DNA of 64,000 nucleotides, taken from contig NC_020908.1 in NCBI RefSeq assembly GCF_000155735.2, positions 1,617,001 to 1,681,000 of the forward strand, read 5' to 3'. Position numbers and translations under genes: made by a program. This DNA is from Octadecabacter arcticus 238 (GTDB lineage Bacteria > Pseudomonadota > Alphaproteobacteria > Rhodobacterales > Rhodobacteraceae). Under the pieces are notes generated by a model. It was not told the origin of the DNA. It saw nothing but the letters and a program-made list of their open reading frames with translations, and ran no database searches. Of the stretch, positions 47,272 to 55,999 are shown piece by piece. The first letter of the stretch is position 1. Each line of letters starts with the position of its first letter.

Positions 47272-48167
47272 CGAACAAGCGTGCTTTCGTCACCGCCCAT
47301 AAAGCTCAATACGCGGTTTCAATATTATGCCGTCTTCTAGAGATATCCCGGGGCTGGTTCTACGGGTTCCCAGCCAGTCAGCCTGCACGTGATCAGCGTC
47401 AAGCTAATCGCGACGCTCGGGATCAGGCGTTGCTTCCCAAGATAAAAACCTTCTTCAAGGCCAGTAAGAAATGTTATGGATCAAAGCGTATTCACCAAGA
47501 CTTACTGGCGGATAGTGAGGTCGTCTCCGAGCGCCGTGTTGCGAGAATAATGAAGGAACACAAGGTGTCCCCGCTTCTTCGCAAGCGTAGAAAGCCAATC
47601 ACAACGGACAGCAATCATAAGCTGAAGCCATCCCCAAACTTGTTGGAACAGAAATTCCACAGCCAGACGCCTAATGCCGTTTGGCTGGCGGATATCACCT
47701 ATATCGACACGGACGAAGGCTGGCTTTATCTGGCTGGCGTGAAGGACATGACCACGCGTGAGATCGTCGGTTGGGCGATGGAGGATCACATGCGTGCGGA
47801 GCTTTGCTGCGCCGCCCTCGAGATGGCTCTGGGACGCAGAGGCCCGGTTCCGGGATTGATACACCACTCCGATAGGGGCGGCCAATATGCTGGCGGGGAC
47901 TATCGCAAGCTGATCAAAAAGGCGAAACTCACTCAATCCATGAGCCGCAAGGGCCAATGCCTCGACAATGCGCCGATGGAAAGCTTCTTTGCTTCATTGA
48001 AAAAGGAGATGGTTCACCAGCGGCGCTTTAGAACACACGCTGAGGCCAAGGCCGCCATCTTCGAATACATTGAGGTCTTCTACAACCGCCAGCGCCGTCA
48101 TTCAGGCGTCGGCTACAAAACGCCAAAACAGGCTTTCGAAGATATGACTTGGAAAATGGCAGCATAG
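47268..48167 (+). CDS. IS3-B OrfB (DDE integrase core), intact
   Basis: 299 residues with HTH_21-like N-terminus (GSKRIHQDLLADSEVVSERR) and DDE triad in VWLADITYIDTDEG, IHHSDRGGQYAGGDY and LDNAPMESFFASLKKEMVHQ. Resembles IS150/IS407-type OrfB proteins. It retains the C-terminal FEDMTWKMAA lost from copy 1. Confidence 0.94.
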   Translation: MTNKRAFVTAHKAQYAVSILCRLLEISRGWFYGFPASQPARDQRQANRDARDQALLPKIKTFFKASKKCYGSKRIHQDLLADSEVVSERRVARIMKEHKVSPLLRKRRKPITTDSNHKLKPSPNLLEQKFHSQTPNAVWLADITYIDTDEGWLYLAGVKDMTTREIVGWAMEDHMRAELCCAALEMALGRRGPVPGLIHHSDRGGQYAGGDYRKLIKKAKLTQSMSRKGQCLDNAPMESFFASLKKEMVHQRRFRTHAEAKAAIFEYIEVFYNRQRRHSGVGYKTPKQAFEDMTWKMAA

Positions 48168-48207
48168 GGTCAATAAGCAAACTGTCCGGAAAACGGGACG
48201 AAGTTCA

Positions 48208-49036
48208 CAGAGGTCTTTGCCACCTTGCTGGATGAAGGCACCTATCTGTGTTTAATCCGCACGATGTATCGGATATTGGCCGCGCAGGGCGAAGTTGGCG
48301 AACGCCGCCAACAGCGCACACATCCCGTCTATCAAAAGCCTGAACTTCTAGCTGAAGCCCCCAATCAGGTCTGGTCTTGGGACATCACCAAGCTGAGGGG
48401 CCCGGTGAAATGGTCCTACTTCTATCTCTATGTCATCCTCGACATCTTCAGCCGCCGCGTTGTTGGCTGGCGCGTCGAGCACGCGGAGAGCGCCAGCCAG
48501 TTCAAAGAGCTGTTCATCGACGCGATGGAAAAACACGAGGTTCCACGCGATCAGCTGACATTGCATGCAGATCGCGGTGGGCCCATGAAGGCAAAGACGA
48601 CAGCCCTGATGCTGGTTGATCTTGGTGTGCTCAAGTCCCACAGTCGGCCCCACACCTCAAACGACAACCCGTTCTCCGAAGCCCACTTCAAAACACTGAA
48701 ATATCAGCCAGAGTTCCCCAAGAACTTTGAAACCATCGAGCAGGCTCGCGCATTCTGCCGCAGGTTCTTTGCATGGTATAACCAAGACCATCATCACGCC
48801 GGGATTGGTCTGATGACGCCCGACCAAATCCATTTTGGGCAGGCCCAAGAAATCTACACCGCGCGACAAGCAACACTAGACGCGGCATTCCTCGCCACGC
48901 CCGAACGCTTCGTACACAAACCACCAAAACCGCCTCAAATCCCGACCGCCGTCTGGATCAACCCACCAAAACCAACCGAAGAAAACCCAAGCCTAAAGTC
49001 CAAAAGCCACTGTCTCAAAGTCGTTGACACGTTCCG
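48208..49036 (+). pseudogene. IS3-A, partial copy 5: 5'-truncated OrfB
   Basis: Starts abruptly at CAGAGGTCTTTGCC (within OrfB) next to IS3-B and runs to the normal right end GACACGTTCCG at 49036. The DDE motifs are present, but an added A in GAAGAAAACCC near 48984 shifts the last residues. OrfA and the left end are missing. A readable frame from 48225 would give a shortened protein. Confidence 0.9.
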
Positions 49037-49074
49037 TCCTATGCCCAAAGGGCTCTGAGTGTTGCATTTGAAAC

Positions 49075-49365
49075 TTGAGTCTAAGCAGTGTTCTTGACTT
49101 AGGAGAACAACTCGTATGTATCACGCCTTCGGCAGATGGATCCACATCCATCAAATTTATCCCAGATGAATCTATTAAATGGAACGGTCAAGTCGGAATA
49201 CGGAGTGGACAACCAATTGGGGTCGGAGTTCGCCTTAACCCAAAATTTGAAATTGCATTAAATGAGATGATCATAAACCATTTGCTGTCAGACATTGATC
49301 CATATGTAGCAATCGAGATTTCATCTGCTGAGAAAGAGAAGCTAATGCAGGAATACTTCCAATAA
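49075..49365 (+). CDS. Hypothetical protein, 96 aa (possibly a gene remnant)
   Basis: A TTG-initiated frame of 96 codons (SLSSVLDLGEQLVCITPSAD, then IRSGQPIGVGVRLNPKFEIA and VAIEISSAEKEKLMQEYF). It begins 38 bp after the IS3-A end, has an in-frame stop just upstream and no clear ribosome-binding site. It may be the surviving 3' part of a gene truncated by the IS. No family recognised. Confidence 0.35.
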   Translation: MSLSSVLDLGEQLVCITPSADGSTSIKFIPDESIKWNGQVGIRSGQPIGVGVRLNPKFEIALNEMIINHLLSDIDPYVAIEISSAEKEKLMQEYFQ

Positions 49366-49930
49366 GAAGGTTCATGTTGGCTGTCAGGTGGGCACTGTCA
49401 GACTGCGTGAAGGCAACACATTGAACACTTGCGTCAAAAAGCTCGTGGAGCACGGCTGGTTGGTTCGAGGGACTGGGGAGCAGGTGATCGCTGGGTCCAA
49501 TTGCACAACATTCTGGCGTGTCGTTCGTCCGGGGGGGGGGCATGAATGTGGCTGGTATCGCGCGCGCGAGGGCGTGCTTTGAAAACGCAATAGAAGTGCC
49601 CACAGTCATCGTTGCTGAAGGCCGCCATAAAGCTTTGCACGGATCCTCTGGGGGGGCTTTGCCGCACATGCCGCAAGTGCCGCAGCCACATGCGCCCGCA
49701 CGCAGAGCGATGGCAGATGAGGAAGATGCGTTTTAAGAGCCGGCGGCTAACACTGAATACGAGGGAGGCTTCGCGCCATACAGTGTGTGATGACGCTATC
49801 GGCGGTGGCCCTAACCGGACATTGACCGAGGTTTATAGTGCTGCGACGCAGCATTCTGCATGAACTGACAACTACAAAGCGCCCTTCCTCGACCACTCAA
49901 GCTACGTTGTGGATTAAAGGCTCCAGCCCT
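49366..49930. other. Non-coding or decayed region with a 10-G tract and repeat R3
   Basis: A frame at 49388-49582 (RLREGNTLNTCVKKLVEHGW) looks like a remnant of a DNA-binding protein but has no start context. It is followed by ten G at 49531-49540. TTTGCCGCACATGCCGCAAG at 49658 begins the 47-bp repeat shared with 38874. No complete gene. Confidence 0.45.
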
Positions 49931-51802
49931 ATGTGGTATCCTATGAACATATCAGACCGCATCTTCCGCCCATTTGAGAACCTTGTACGACCCTTCGACC
50001 TTCCCCTGCGCGTCCTGCCCGCAACTGGGGTCTGGCGTTTGGTCTGGCATTTTGCACAGCTCTTTCGTGGCGTTTTGGTTGCCGTTGCCGGGTTGTCAGT
50101 CATTTCTGCGGGGATCGGGCTGGCAATGGTCTGGGCACTGGCGTTTGTGGTCGACGGTGTGACAGCGCAGGGGGCTGCGTCCTTTGTCGCGTCCGAGAAA
50201 TGGACATTGGCCACTTTGGTCTTTGTGTTCGCTGTCGTTGACCCAGTCGTGACCTTTGTGCGCGGCGCCTTCATGGCGCAAACGGTGCAGGTTCTGTTGC
50301 CAGCCGCGATGCAGTGGCAGGCCCACAAAGCTGTCGAACGCCAAGACGTCTCTTTCTTTGAAGACGTGTTTGCGGGTCAGGTTGCCAGCCGCATCGGGCA
50401 GGTTTCCGGTGCGGTGCAGCGGTCCATGATGATCGCCATGCAGATGGTGCCGCGCGTCGTTATTTCTTTTGGCGGGGCTGCCGTGTTGCTGGCGGCCTTA
50501 TCGCCAATGATGGCCTTGCCGGTTGTGGTCTGGATCTCGCTCAACATCATTTTAGCATGGTTTGCGGTTCCGGTTTATGCGGCGCGATCACGCAAAGTGG
50601 CGGCGGCCACGAGCCGGGCCACAGGGGCCATGACAGATGTGTATTCCAACATCGCGATGGTGAAACTTTTTGCCGCAGAAGACAGCGAGGCAGGTGCGAT
50701 CCAAAAGGTCATAGGTGAGACCATCGACACCCAGCACCGTGAGAACCGCGCCTATGTTTCCACGGATGCCTTGGTGCATCTGCTGAATGTGTCGCTGGTT
50801 GTGTCTATCTTCGCAGTGGGTCTGTGGGGTTTGGTCTCTGGGTTTGTCAGTTTGGGTGATTTTGTTGCGGCGGCCACTATCGCCCGTACTCTGTCGGCGT
50901 CATCAGGAATGTTTATTGGGTTGGGCCAGTCGATCAGTCGCGCCTATGGAACGATCGCTGACGCAATGCCAATTATGACTACACAACCAACCCTGATGGA
51001 TGCCTCGAATGCACCCGACTTGAACTTGACCTCTGGGCAGATCCTGTTCGATCACGTGACCTTTGGATATGGAAAAGCAGACGCCGTGGTACGTGAACTG
51101 ACGCTTGCCATAGCCCCCGGCGAGAGAGTTGCCTTGGTCGGTTTGTCCGGTGCAGGCAAATCGACCCTCGTCTCCCTCTTGATGCGGTTGCGCGATGTTG
51201 AGTCCGGTCGTGTGACCGTTGACGGCCAGAACGTCCGCGATGTCACGCAGACCTCCTTGCGAGGGCAGATCGGTGTGGTGACACAGGATGTCGGACTGCT
51301 GCATCGGTCCATCCGTGACAATATCCGCTATGGTCGCCCCGACGCCACGGACGCCGAAGTCGAGGCCGCCGCGCAAGCCGCACAAGCCATGGGCTTCATT
51401 CGCGATCTGCGTGATGACAAGGGCCGCGTGGGCCTTGACGCATTCGTCGGTGACCGCGGCGTTAAACTCTCGGGTGGTCAACGCCAAAGGGTCACCATAG
51501 CCCGTGCACTCCTCAAGGACGCTCCGATCCTTGTGTTGGACGAAGCCACGAGCGCGCTTGATAGTGAAGCTGAAGCCGCGATCCAAGAGAATCTGGACCG
51601 CTTGATGGCTGGAAAAACAACTCTGGCCATCGCGCACCGCCTGTCCACCATCGCAGCTATGGATCGTATAGTGGTCATGGATGCGGGCCACATCGTCGAG
51701 CAAGGCACACACGATACCTTGTTGGCACAAGATGGCCTCTACGCCCGCCTCTGGGCACGACAATCCGGCGGCTTTCTTGCGCGGAAAATGGGTGCAGCCT
51801 GA
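49931..51802 (+). CDS. ABC transporter, exporter type (permease fused to ATPase)
   Basis: Half-size exporter that probably works as a homodimer in the inner membrane. Start taken at ATG 49931 (AAAGG 10 bases upstream); 49943 and 49838 are alternatives. About residues 45-310 form the six-helix ABC_membrane domain (ISAGIGLAMVWALAFVVDGV is one span). The ATPase follows: Walker A GLSGAGKST, Q-loop GVVTQDVGLLHRSIRDNIRY, signature LSGGQRQRVTIARALL, Walker B ILVLDEATSALDSEAE, and H-loop AIAHRLSTIAAMDRIVVMDA. About 623 residues. Similar to ATM1/MsbA/McjD-like exporters; the substrate is unknown. Monocistronic, ahead of the thiamine operon. Confidence 0.92.
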   Translation: MWYPMNISDRIFRPFENLVRPFDLPLRVLPATGVWRLVWHFAQLFRGVLVAVAGLSVISAGIGLAMVWALAFVVDGVTAQGAASFVASEKWTLATLVFVFAVVDPVVTFVRGAFMAQTVQVLLPAAMQWQAHKAVERQDVSFFEDVFAGQVASRIGQVSGAVQRSMMIAMQMVPRVVISFGGAAVLLAALSPMMALPVVVWISLNIILAWFAVPVYAARSRKVAAATSRATGAMTDVYSNIAMVKLFAAEDSEAGAIQKVIGETIDTQHRENRAYVSTDALVHLLNVSLVVSIFAVGLWGLVSGFVSLGDFVAAATIARTLSASSGMFIGLGQSISRAYGTIADAMPIMTTQPTLMDASNAPDLNLTSGQILFDHVTFGYGKADAVVRELTLAIAPGERVALVGLSGAGKSTLVSLLMRLRDVESGRVTVDGQNVRDVTQTSLRGQIGVVTQDVGLLHRSIRDNIRYGRPDATDAEVEAAAQAAQAMGFIRDLRDDKGRVGLDAFVGDRGVKLSGGQRQRVTIARALLKDAPILVLDEATSALDSEAEAAIQENLDRLMAGKTTLAIAHRLSTIAAMDRIVVMDAGHIVEQGTHDTLLAQDGLYARLWARQSGGFLARKMGAA

Positions 51803-52017
51803 AGTCGTACTAACGGCCCATTGCTGCCGTTCACGTCCACCTCAGGTTGCTGCGGTGCAGCCCGTCATTGCTGACATTCGTGCATCTTACAGCATTATGT
51901 CAGCTGGAACGTCGGTCTGCGGACAATGCGGTTCTTGAGTGACATAACACGAATGTCCTCTGTTCTCATCGCGACGGCTCATTCCATTTGACGACACAGC
52001 CGAAAACAATTAGCCGT

Positions 52018-52095
52018 TTCAGAACCAGGGGCGCTGAAAAGCTGAGATGTACCCTTTGAACCTGAACCAGATAATGCTGGCGGAGGGAGGTCGTA
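52018..52095 (+). promoter_or_regulatory. TPP riboswitch (THI element)
   Basis: Contains the conserved landmarks in order: CAGGGGCGCTG, GCTGAGATG, ACCCTTTGAACCTGA, ACCAGATAATGCTGG and CGGAGGGAGG. These are the P2-P5 core and thiamine pyrophosphate-binding bulges of the class. It lies 55 bp before thiM, so the thiamine operon is repressed when TPP is plentiful. Confidence 0.96.
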
Positions 52096-52120
52096 TGTTT
52101 GTTTGCGCTGCATACACCAT

Positions 52121-52144
52121 CTCCTTTTTGCTAGCACAAAGGAG
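52121..52144 (+). promoter_or_regulatory. Ribosome-binding-site sequestering hairpin downstream of the TPP riboswitch
   Basis: CTCCTTT (52121-52127) pairs with AAAGGAG (52138-52144), which is the thiM ribosome-binding site 5 bases before the ATG. The riboswitch 3' end (GGAGGGAGGT) can compete for ACCATCTCC, so the likely expression platform controls translation initiation. Pairing is seen; switching is inferred. Confidence 0.75.
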
Positions 52145-52149
52145 AGACT

Positions 52150-52923
52150 ATGGCCCCCCAAGATGTCCTGACCGCCCTGCGTGACAAAAACCCATTGGTG
52201 CATTGCATCACGAACTATGTGGCAATGAATATTGCCGCGAATGTCGTTCTGGCGGCAGGGGCCTCGCCCGCCATGGTGCATGCGCCGGAAGAAATCGCCG
52301 ATTTTACGCCGATATGTGGGGCGCTTACTATCAATATCGGCACGTTATCAACACCGTGGCAGGCCAGTATGATGAACGCGGCCACGCTTGCCAGCGCGCA
52401 TAAAATCCCTTGGGTTTTGGACCCTGTCGCGCATTTCATCTCGGACTATCGCAAACGCGCAGCTCAGGATTTATTGGCGCTGCGTCCGACTATTGTGCGT
52501 GGTAACGCTTCAGAGATATTGGCCTTGGCGGGCGAAGCGGGTGCCGGTAAAGGTGCCGATGCAGGTGACAGTGTTGATGCTGCCCAAGGGGCAGCAAAGG
52601 CGTTGGCAGCAGCGTCTGGGGCGGTCATCGCGATCACGGGACCAGTGGATTTTGTCACCGACGGCGCGCAAGAGGCGCATGTATCGGGGGGGGCGCCGCT
52701 GATGTCGCAGATCACCGCTTTGGGGTGTTCGCAGACGGCATTGATGGGGGCTTATGCTGCATCCGGTTCTGCATTTGATGCTGCTTTGGGCGCACTAGCG
52801 CATTTCAAGGTTGCAGGTACCGCCGCGTCAAAGCTAGCCCATGGCCCGGGCAGTTTTCAGATGCATTTTCTGGATGCTCTGGCCGCCACCCAACCTGATG
52901 ATCTTGCAAAGGCTATCTTATAA
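52150..52923 (+). CDS. thiM: Hydroxyethylthiazole kinase
   Basis: Phosphorylates 4-methyl-5-(2-hydroxyethyl)thiazole in thiamine salvage; 257 residues, cytoplasmic. Motifs: HCITNYVAMNIAANVVLAAG and GASPAMVHAPEE at the N-terminus, INIGTLSTPWQASM, WVLDPVAHFIS, VRGNASEILALAGE, and the C-terminal anion-hole region ALGCSQTALMGAYAA with the conserved Cys. A run of eight G near 52686 lies within the frame. First gene of the TPP-controlled operon; the stop overlaps the thiE ATG by one base (TAATG). Confidence 0.95.
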   Translation: MAPQDVLTALRDKNPLVHCITNYVAMNIAANVVLAAGASPAMVHAPEEIADFTPICGALTINIGTLSTPWQASMMNAATLASAHKIPWVLDPVAHFISDYRKRAAQDLLALRPTIVRGNASEILALAGEAGAGKGADAGDSVDAAQGAAKALAAASGAVIAITGPVDFVTDGAQEAHVSGGAPLMSQITALGCSQTALMGAYAASGSAFDAALGALAHFKVAGTAASKLAHGPGSFQMHFLDALAATQPDDLAKAIL

Positions 52924-53564
52924 TGATGGCATTGAAGACCCGTTTGCGCCTCTATTTGGTGACGGATGCGGTTTTGTGCACCACGCCAGACCTTGTCACG
53001 ACTGTCCGGCTTGCTGTGGCGAACGGTGTTACAATGGTGCAGTTGCGTGAAAAAACAGCGACGACCGCGCAGCGAGTGCAGATGGCGTTGGCTCTAAAGG
53101 AGGCGCTCGCTGGTAAGGGCGTGCCGTTGGTCGTCAATGACGATGTCGCCGCCGCCGTTGCAGCGGATGTTGATGGCGCACATATCGGCCAAGGCGACAT
53201 GTCAATTGCGCAAGCGCGTGCGCTGCTTGGGCCGGACAAAATCCTCGGGCTGTCGTGCGAGACTTCGCAAGCGGTGCAGGCGGCCGATCCGGCGTTGGTG
53301 GATTATCTTGGGCTTGGCCCCGTGTTCGGTACGGCGACAAAAACCGACCATGCGCAGCCCATTGGCTTGGATGGATTGGCGCAGTTGGTGGCACTTTCAC
53401 CCCTGCCCAACGTCGCGATCGGCGGTCTGAAAGCGACGCATATCGGCGATGTCCACAAAAGCGGAGCAGATGGCATGGCCGTGGTTTCCGCAATTTGCGG
53501 GCAGGCGGATCCTGCCGCCGCGACCCGCGCATTTAAAGCCCTCATAACGGAGGAAGCACTTTGA
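52923..53564 (+). CDS. thiE: Thiamine phosphate synthase
   Basis: Couples HMP pyrophosphate with thiazole phosphate to give thiamine phosphate. 213 residues with TIM-barrel motifs LYLVTDAVLCTTPD, ANGVTMVQLREKTATT, VPLVVNDDVAAAVAADVDGA, HIGQGDMSIAQARALLG, YLGLGPVFGTATKTDH and VAIGGLKATHIGDV. The stop overlaps the thiD start by 4 bases. It acts directly on the products of ThiM and ThiD, which flank it. Confidence 0.96.
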   Translation: MMALKTRLRLYLVTDAVLCTTPDLVTTVRLAVANGVTMVQLREKTATTAQRVQMALALKEALAGKGVPLVVNDDVAAAVAADVDGAHIGQGDMSIAQARALLGPDKILGLSCETSQAVQAADPALVDYLGLGPVFGTATKTDHAQPIGLDGLAQLVALSPLPNVAIGGLKATHIGDVHKSGADGMAVVSAICGQADPAAATRAFKALITEEAL

Positions 53565-54364
53565 TCCCAAATGTCCTTAGCATCGCAGGCTCTGACCCAT
53601 CGGGCGGGGCTGGCATTCAGGCTGACATCAAGGCGATTTCTGCAAATGGCGCCTTTGCAATGGCCGTAATTACCGCATTAACAGCGCAAAGCACCCAAGG
53701 TGTCACAGCTATCCATCTGGTGCCTCCCGATTTTGTTAAAGGCCAGATCGCGGCTATATTTGAGGATATCCGCGTCGATGCAGTCAAAATCGGGATGATT
53801 GCCAACGCAGGTATCGCTGCCGCTGTGGCGCAATCGCTGCAAGCGCAGACGGGCATTCCTATCGTGCTTGATCCTGTGATGATCGCCAAAGGTGGCGCAG
53901 CGTTATTGCAAGCTGATGCAGTGAATACCTTGCGCGATGCTTTGTTGCCTATGGCGACACTTCTTACACCAAATTTACCCGAAGCGGCGTACTTACTTGG
54001 TACAAAACCCGCGACCACACGCGCGGAAATGGCCGCCCAAGGCCGCGCACTTTGCGCGCTTGGGCCACAGGCGGTGCTCATGAAAGGCGGTCACTTGGAC
54101 GGTGCCGAAAGCCCGGACTGTTTAGTAACGACTGATGATGTGACGTGGTTTGAAGTGGCGCGCACCCAAACCGTCAACACCCATGGCACCGGCTGCACCT
54201 TATCGTCTGCATTGGCAGCACAATTAGCCCATGGCCAGACACCCACCGCCGCAACCGCCACTGCCAAATCCTATGTCGCAAACGCTATTGCGCATGCAGA
54301 CGCGTTATCCGTCGGGTCCGGTCATGGCCCCACCCACCACTTTGCCGCCCTTTATTCAAAATGA
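53561..54364 (+). CDS. thiD: Hydroxymethylpyrimidine / phosphomethylpyrimidine kinase
   Basis: Phosphorylates HMP twice to HMP pyrophosphate. 267 residues from a TTG/GTG-type start at 53561 (IPNVLSIAGSDPSGGAGIQA). Further motifs: AVITALTAQSTQGV, KIGMIANAGIAAAVA, VLDPVMIAKGGAALLQ, and HGTGCTLSSALAAQLAHG as the anion hole near the C-terminus. Ribokinase-like fold. The overlap with thiE indicates coupling. The next gene follows after 13 bp. Confidence 0.95.
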   Translation: MIPNVLSIAGSDPSGGAGIQADIKAISANGAFAMAVITALTAQSTQGVTAIHLVPPDFVKGQIAAIFEDIRVDAVKIGMIANAGIAAAVAQSLQAQTGIPIVLDPVMIAKGGAALLQADAVNTLRDALLPMATLLTPNLPEAAYLLGTKPATTRAEMAAQGRALCALGPQAVLMKGGHLDGAESPDCLVTTDDVTWFEVARTQTVNTHGTGCTLSSALAAQLAHGQTPTAATATAKSYVANAIAHADALSVGSGHGPTHHFAALYSK

Positions 54365-54377
54365 AAGCGAAACCCTT

Positions 54378-55316
54378 ATGAAATCCATCTTTTTTGCCTC
54401 GGCCCTGTCGCTGTGTGCGGCACCTCTTTGGGCACAAGACCAGGTCACCTTGTTGCTGGACTGGTTTGTGAACCCCGATCATGGCCCCGTAATCATCGCG
54501 CAGGAAAGAGGCTATTTCGCTGAACAAGACCTTATGGTTGAAGTGATCGCACCCGCTGACCCATCAGCACCGCCAAAAATGGTCGCCGCCGGACAGGCCG
54601 ATCTGGCGATTTCGTATCAGCCACAACTGCATCTGCAAATCCACGAAGGATTGCCGTTGCAACGGGTCGGTACGCTGGTTGCAACGCCGCTGAGTTGTTT
54701 GCTGGTACTGGCCGATGGACCGATTGAAACGCCAGCAGACCTGAGAGGGCGCAAGGTTGGTTTTTCGGTCGGTGGGGTCGAAGAGGCAGTGCTCGGTCAT
54801 GTTCTGAAAACTCACGGCTTGACGCTGGACGATGTGGAGCTGATCAACGTGAACTGGTCCATGTCGCCGTCATTGATGTCAGGCCAGGTTGATGCGGTAA
54901 TTGGTGCGTTTCGTAATTTTGAGCTGAACCAAATGGATATCGAAGGTGTGCCAGGCCGCTGCTTTTACGTCGAAGAAGAAGGACTGCCACCCTATGATGA
55001 GCTGATTTACGTAGCCAACAAAGATACGATGGACATCGACATGATCCAGCGTTTCCTTGCTGCCACGGAAAAAGCGACGCAATACATCGTCAACCACCCC
55101 GTCGAGAGCTGGGAGATTTTTGCAAGCACAGCACCAGAGCTGAATGACGAGCTGAACAAGCGCGCTTGGGTCGACACACTGCCCCGTTTCGCGCTGCGTC
55201 CGACCGCGATGGACGTAGGCCGTTATGCAACATTCGAGGCGTTCTTACACGATGCTGGCCTGATCCCCGCGATCAATCCGGTCAGCGAGATTGCCATTGA
55301 TGTGACATCACAATGA
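54378..55316 (+). CDS. thiY: Thiamine-precursor (HMP/pyrimidine) ABC transporter, substrate-binding protein
   Basis: Periplasmic binding protein of the NMT1/THI5-like family, which captures formylaminopyrimidine or HMP-type precursors. 312 residues; signal peptide KSIFFASALSLCAAPLWAQD. LLLDWFVNPDHGPVIIAQER and YFAEQDLMVEVIAPADPSAP are family motifs; QADLAISYQPQLHLQIHEGL and GRKVGFSVGGVEEAVLGHVL follow. Start chosen at ATG 54378, since longer frames lack the signal peptide. It lies in the TPP-controlled operon with TenA and its own ATPase and permease. The stop overlaps tenA by 4 bases. Confidence 0.92.
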   Translation: MKSIFFASALSLCAAPLWAQDQVTLLLDWFVNPDHGPVIIAQERGYFAEQDLMVEVIAPADPSAPPKMVAAGQADLAISYQPQLHLQIHEGLPLQRVGTLVATPLSCLLVLADGPIETPADLRGRKVGFSVGGVEEAVLGHVLKTHGLTLDDVELINVNWSMSPSLMSGQVDAVIGAFRNFELNQMDIEGVPGRCFYVEEEGLPPYDELIYVANKDTMDIDMIQRFLAATEKATQYIVNHPVESWEIFASTAPELNDELNKRAWVDTLPRFALRPTAMDVGRYATFEAFLHDAGLIPAINPVSEIAIDVTSQ

Positions 55317-55999
55317 CTGCGTCACCTTACGGGGCAACCTTCGCGCTTTTGCGCGCAGGTTGCCCTGAGCCATGGCGCGCCTATACCCATCATCCCTTTG
55401 TGCAAGGCTTGGGTGACGGGACGCTGCCACAGGCCTCTTTTTTGCATTACCTTGTCCAAGACTACGTTTTTTTGGTGCACTTCGCGCGCGCGTGGTCGTT
55501 GGGTGTCGTGAAGGCCGAAACGCTGGATGAAATGAAGATCTGCGCCAGTACGGTGGATGCGCTGGTCAATCATGAAATGGCACTGCACGTCAAAACGTGC
55601 GCGCAAGCTGGCATCGACGAGGCGACGTTATTTGCAGCCAGTGAAGAGTTCGAAAACCTCGCTTACACGCGCTATGTTATGGACGCTGGGTTGCAGGGTG
55701 ATTTTCTGGATTTGATGGCCGCCCTTGCCCCGTGCTGTTTTGGGTACGGCGAAATCGGCGCACGGTTGGCGCAATCTGCCGCCCCTGATACGCCATATCG
55801 CGATTGGATCGCGACCTATGCTGACGATGATTATCAAAACGTCATGGTGTCAGTGGGCCACATGATAGATCGCGCCGTGACACGCCGTCTGGGGGGTGAT
55901 CCGGCTGGGTCAGCGCGCTGGCTACATCTGCAAGCGCGCTTTACCACGGCCACCCGACTTGAAGTGGCGTTTTGGGACATGGGCTTGCGCGGGGCGTGA
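55313..55999 (+). CDS. tenA: TenA-family aminopyrimidine aminohydrolase
   Basis: Hydrolyses aminomethyl-HMP from degraded thiamine to HMP, which ThiD then uses. 228 residues. FVQGLGDGTLPQASFLHYLV and QDYVFLVHFARAWSLGVVKA are the N-terminal signature. CASTVDALVNHEMALHVKTC contains the region around the catalytic Glu, and LAPCCFGYGEIGARL holds the active-site Cys-Cys context. DDYQNVMVSVGHMIDRAV lies near the C-terminus. Its place between the binding protein and the ATPase fits salvage of imported pyrimidines. Confidence 0.94.
   Translation: MTASPYGATFALLRAGCPEPWRAYTHHPFVQGLGDGTLPQASFLHYLVQDYVFLVHFARAWSLGVVKAETLDEMKICASTVDALVNHEMALHVKTCAQAGIDEATLFAASEEFENLAYTRYVMDAGLQGDFLDLMAALAPCCFGYGEIGARLAQSAAPDTPYRDWIATYADDDYQNVMVSVGHMIDRAVTRRLGGDPAGSARWLHLQARFTTATRLEVAFWDMGLRGA

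Larger units (their letters stand above)
46912..48207 (+). mobile_element. IS3-B, copy 2 (complete)
   Basis: 1296 bp between TGAACTTCGTCCC repeats. Left flank is inverted IS3-A, right flank is forward IS3-A, and the flanks do not share a target duplication. This points to recombination after insertion rather than simple transposition. Confidence 0.93.

Noticed and set aside
50903..51763. 286-codon minus-strand frame opposite the ABC exporter
   Set aside because: Exactly antisense to the ATPase domain, whose Walker and signature motifs are certain; it has no recognised features.
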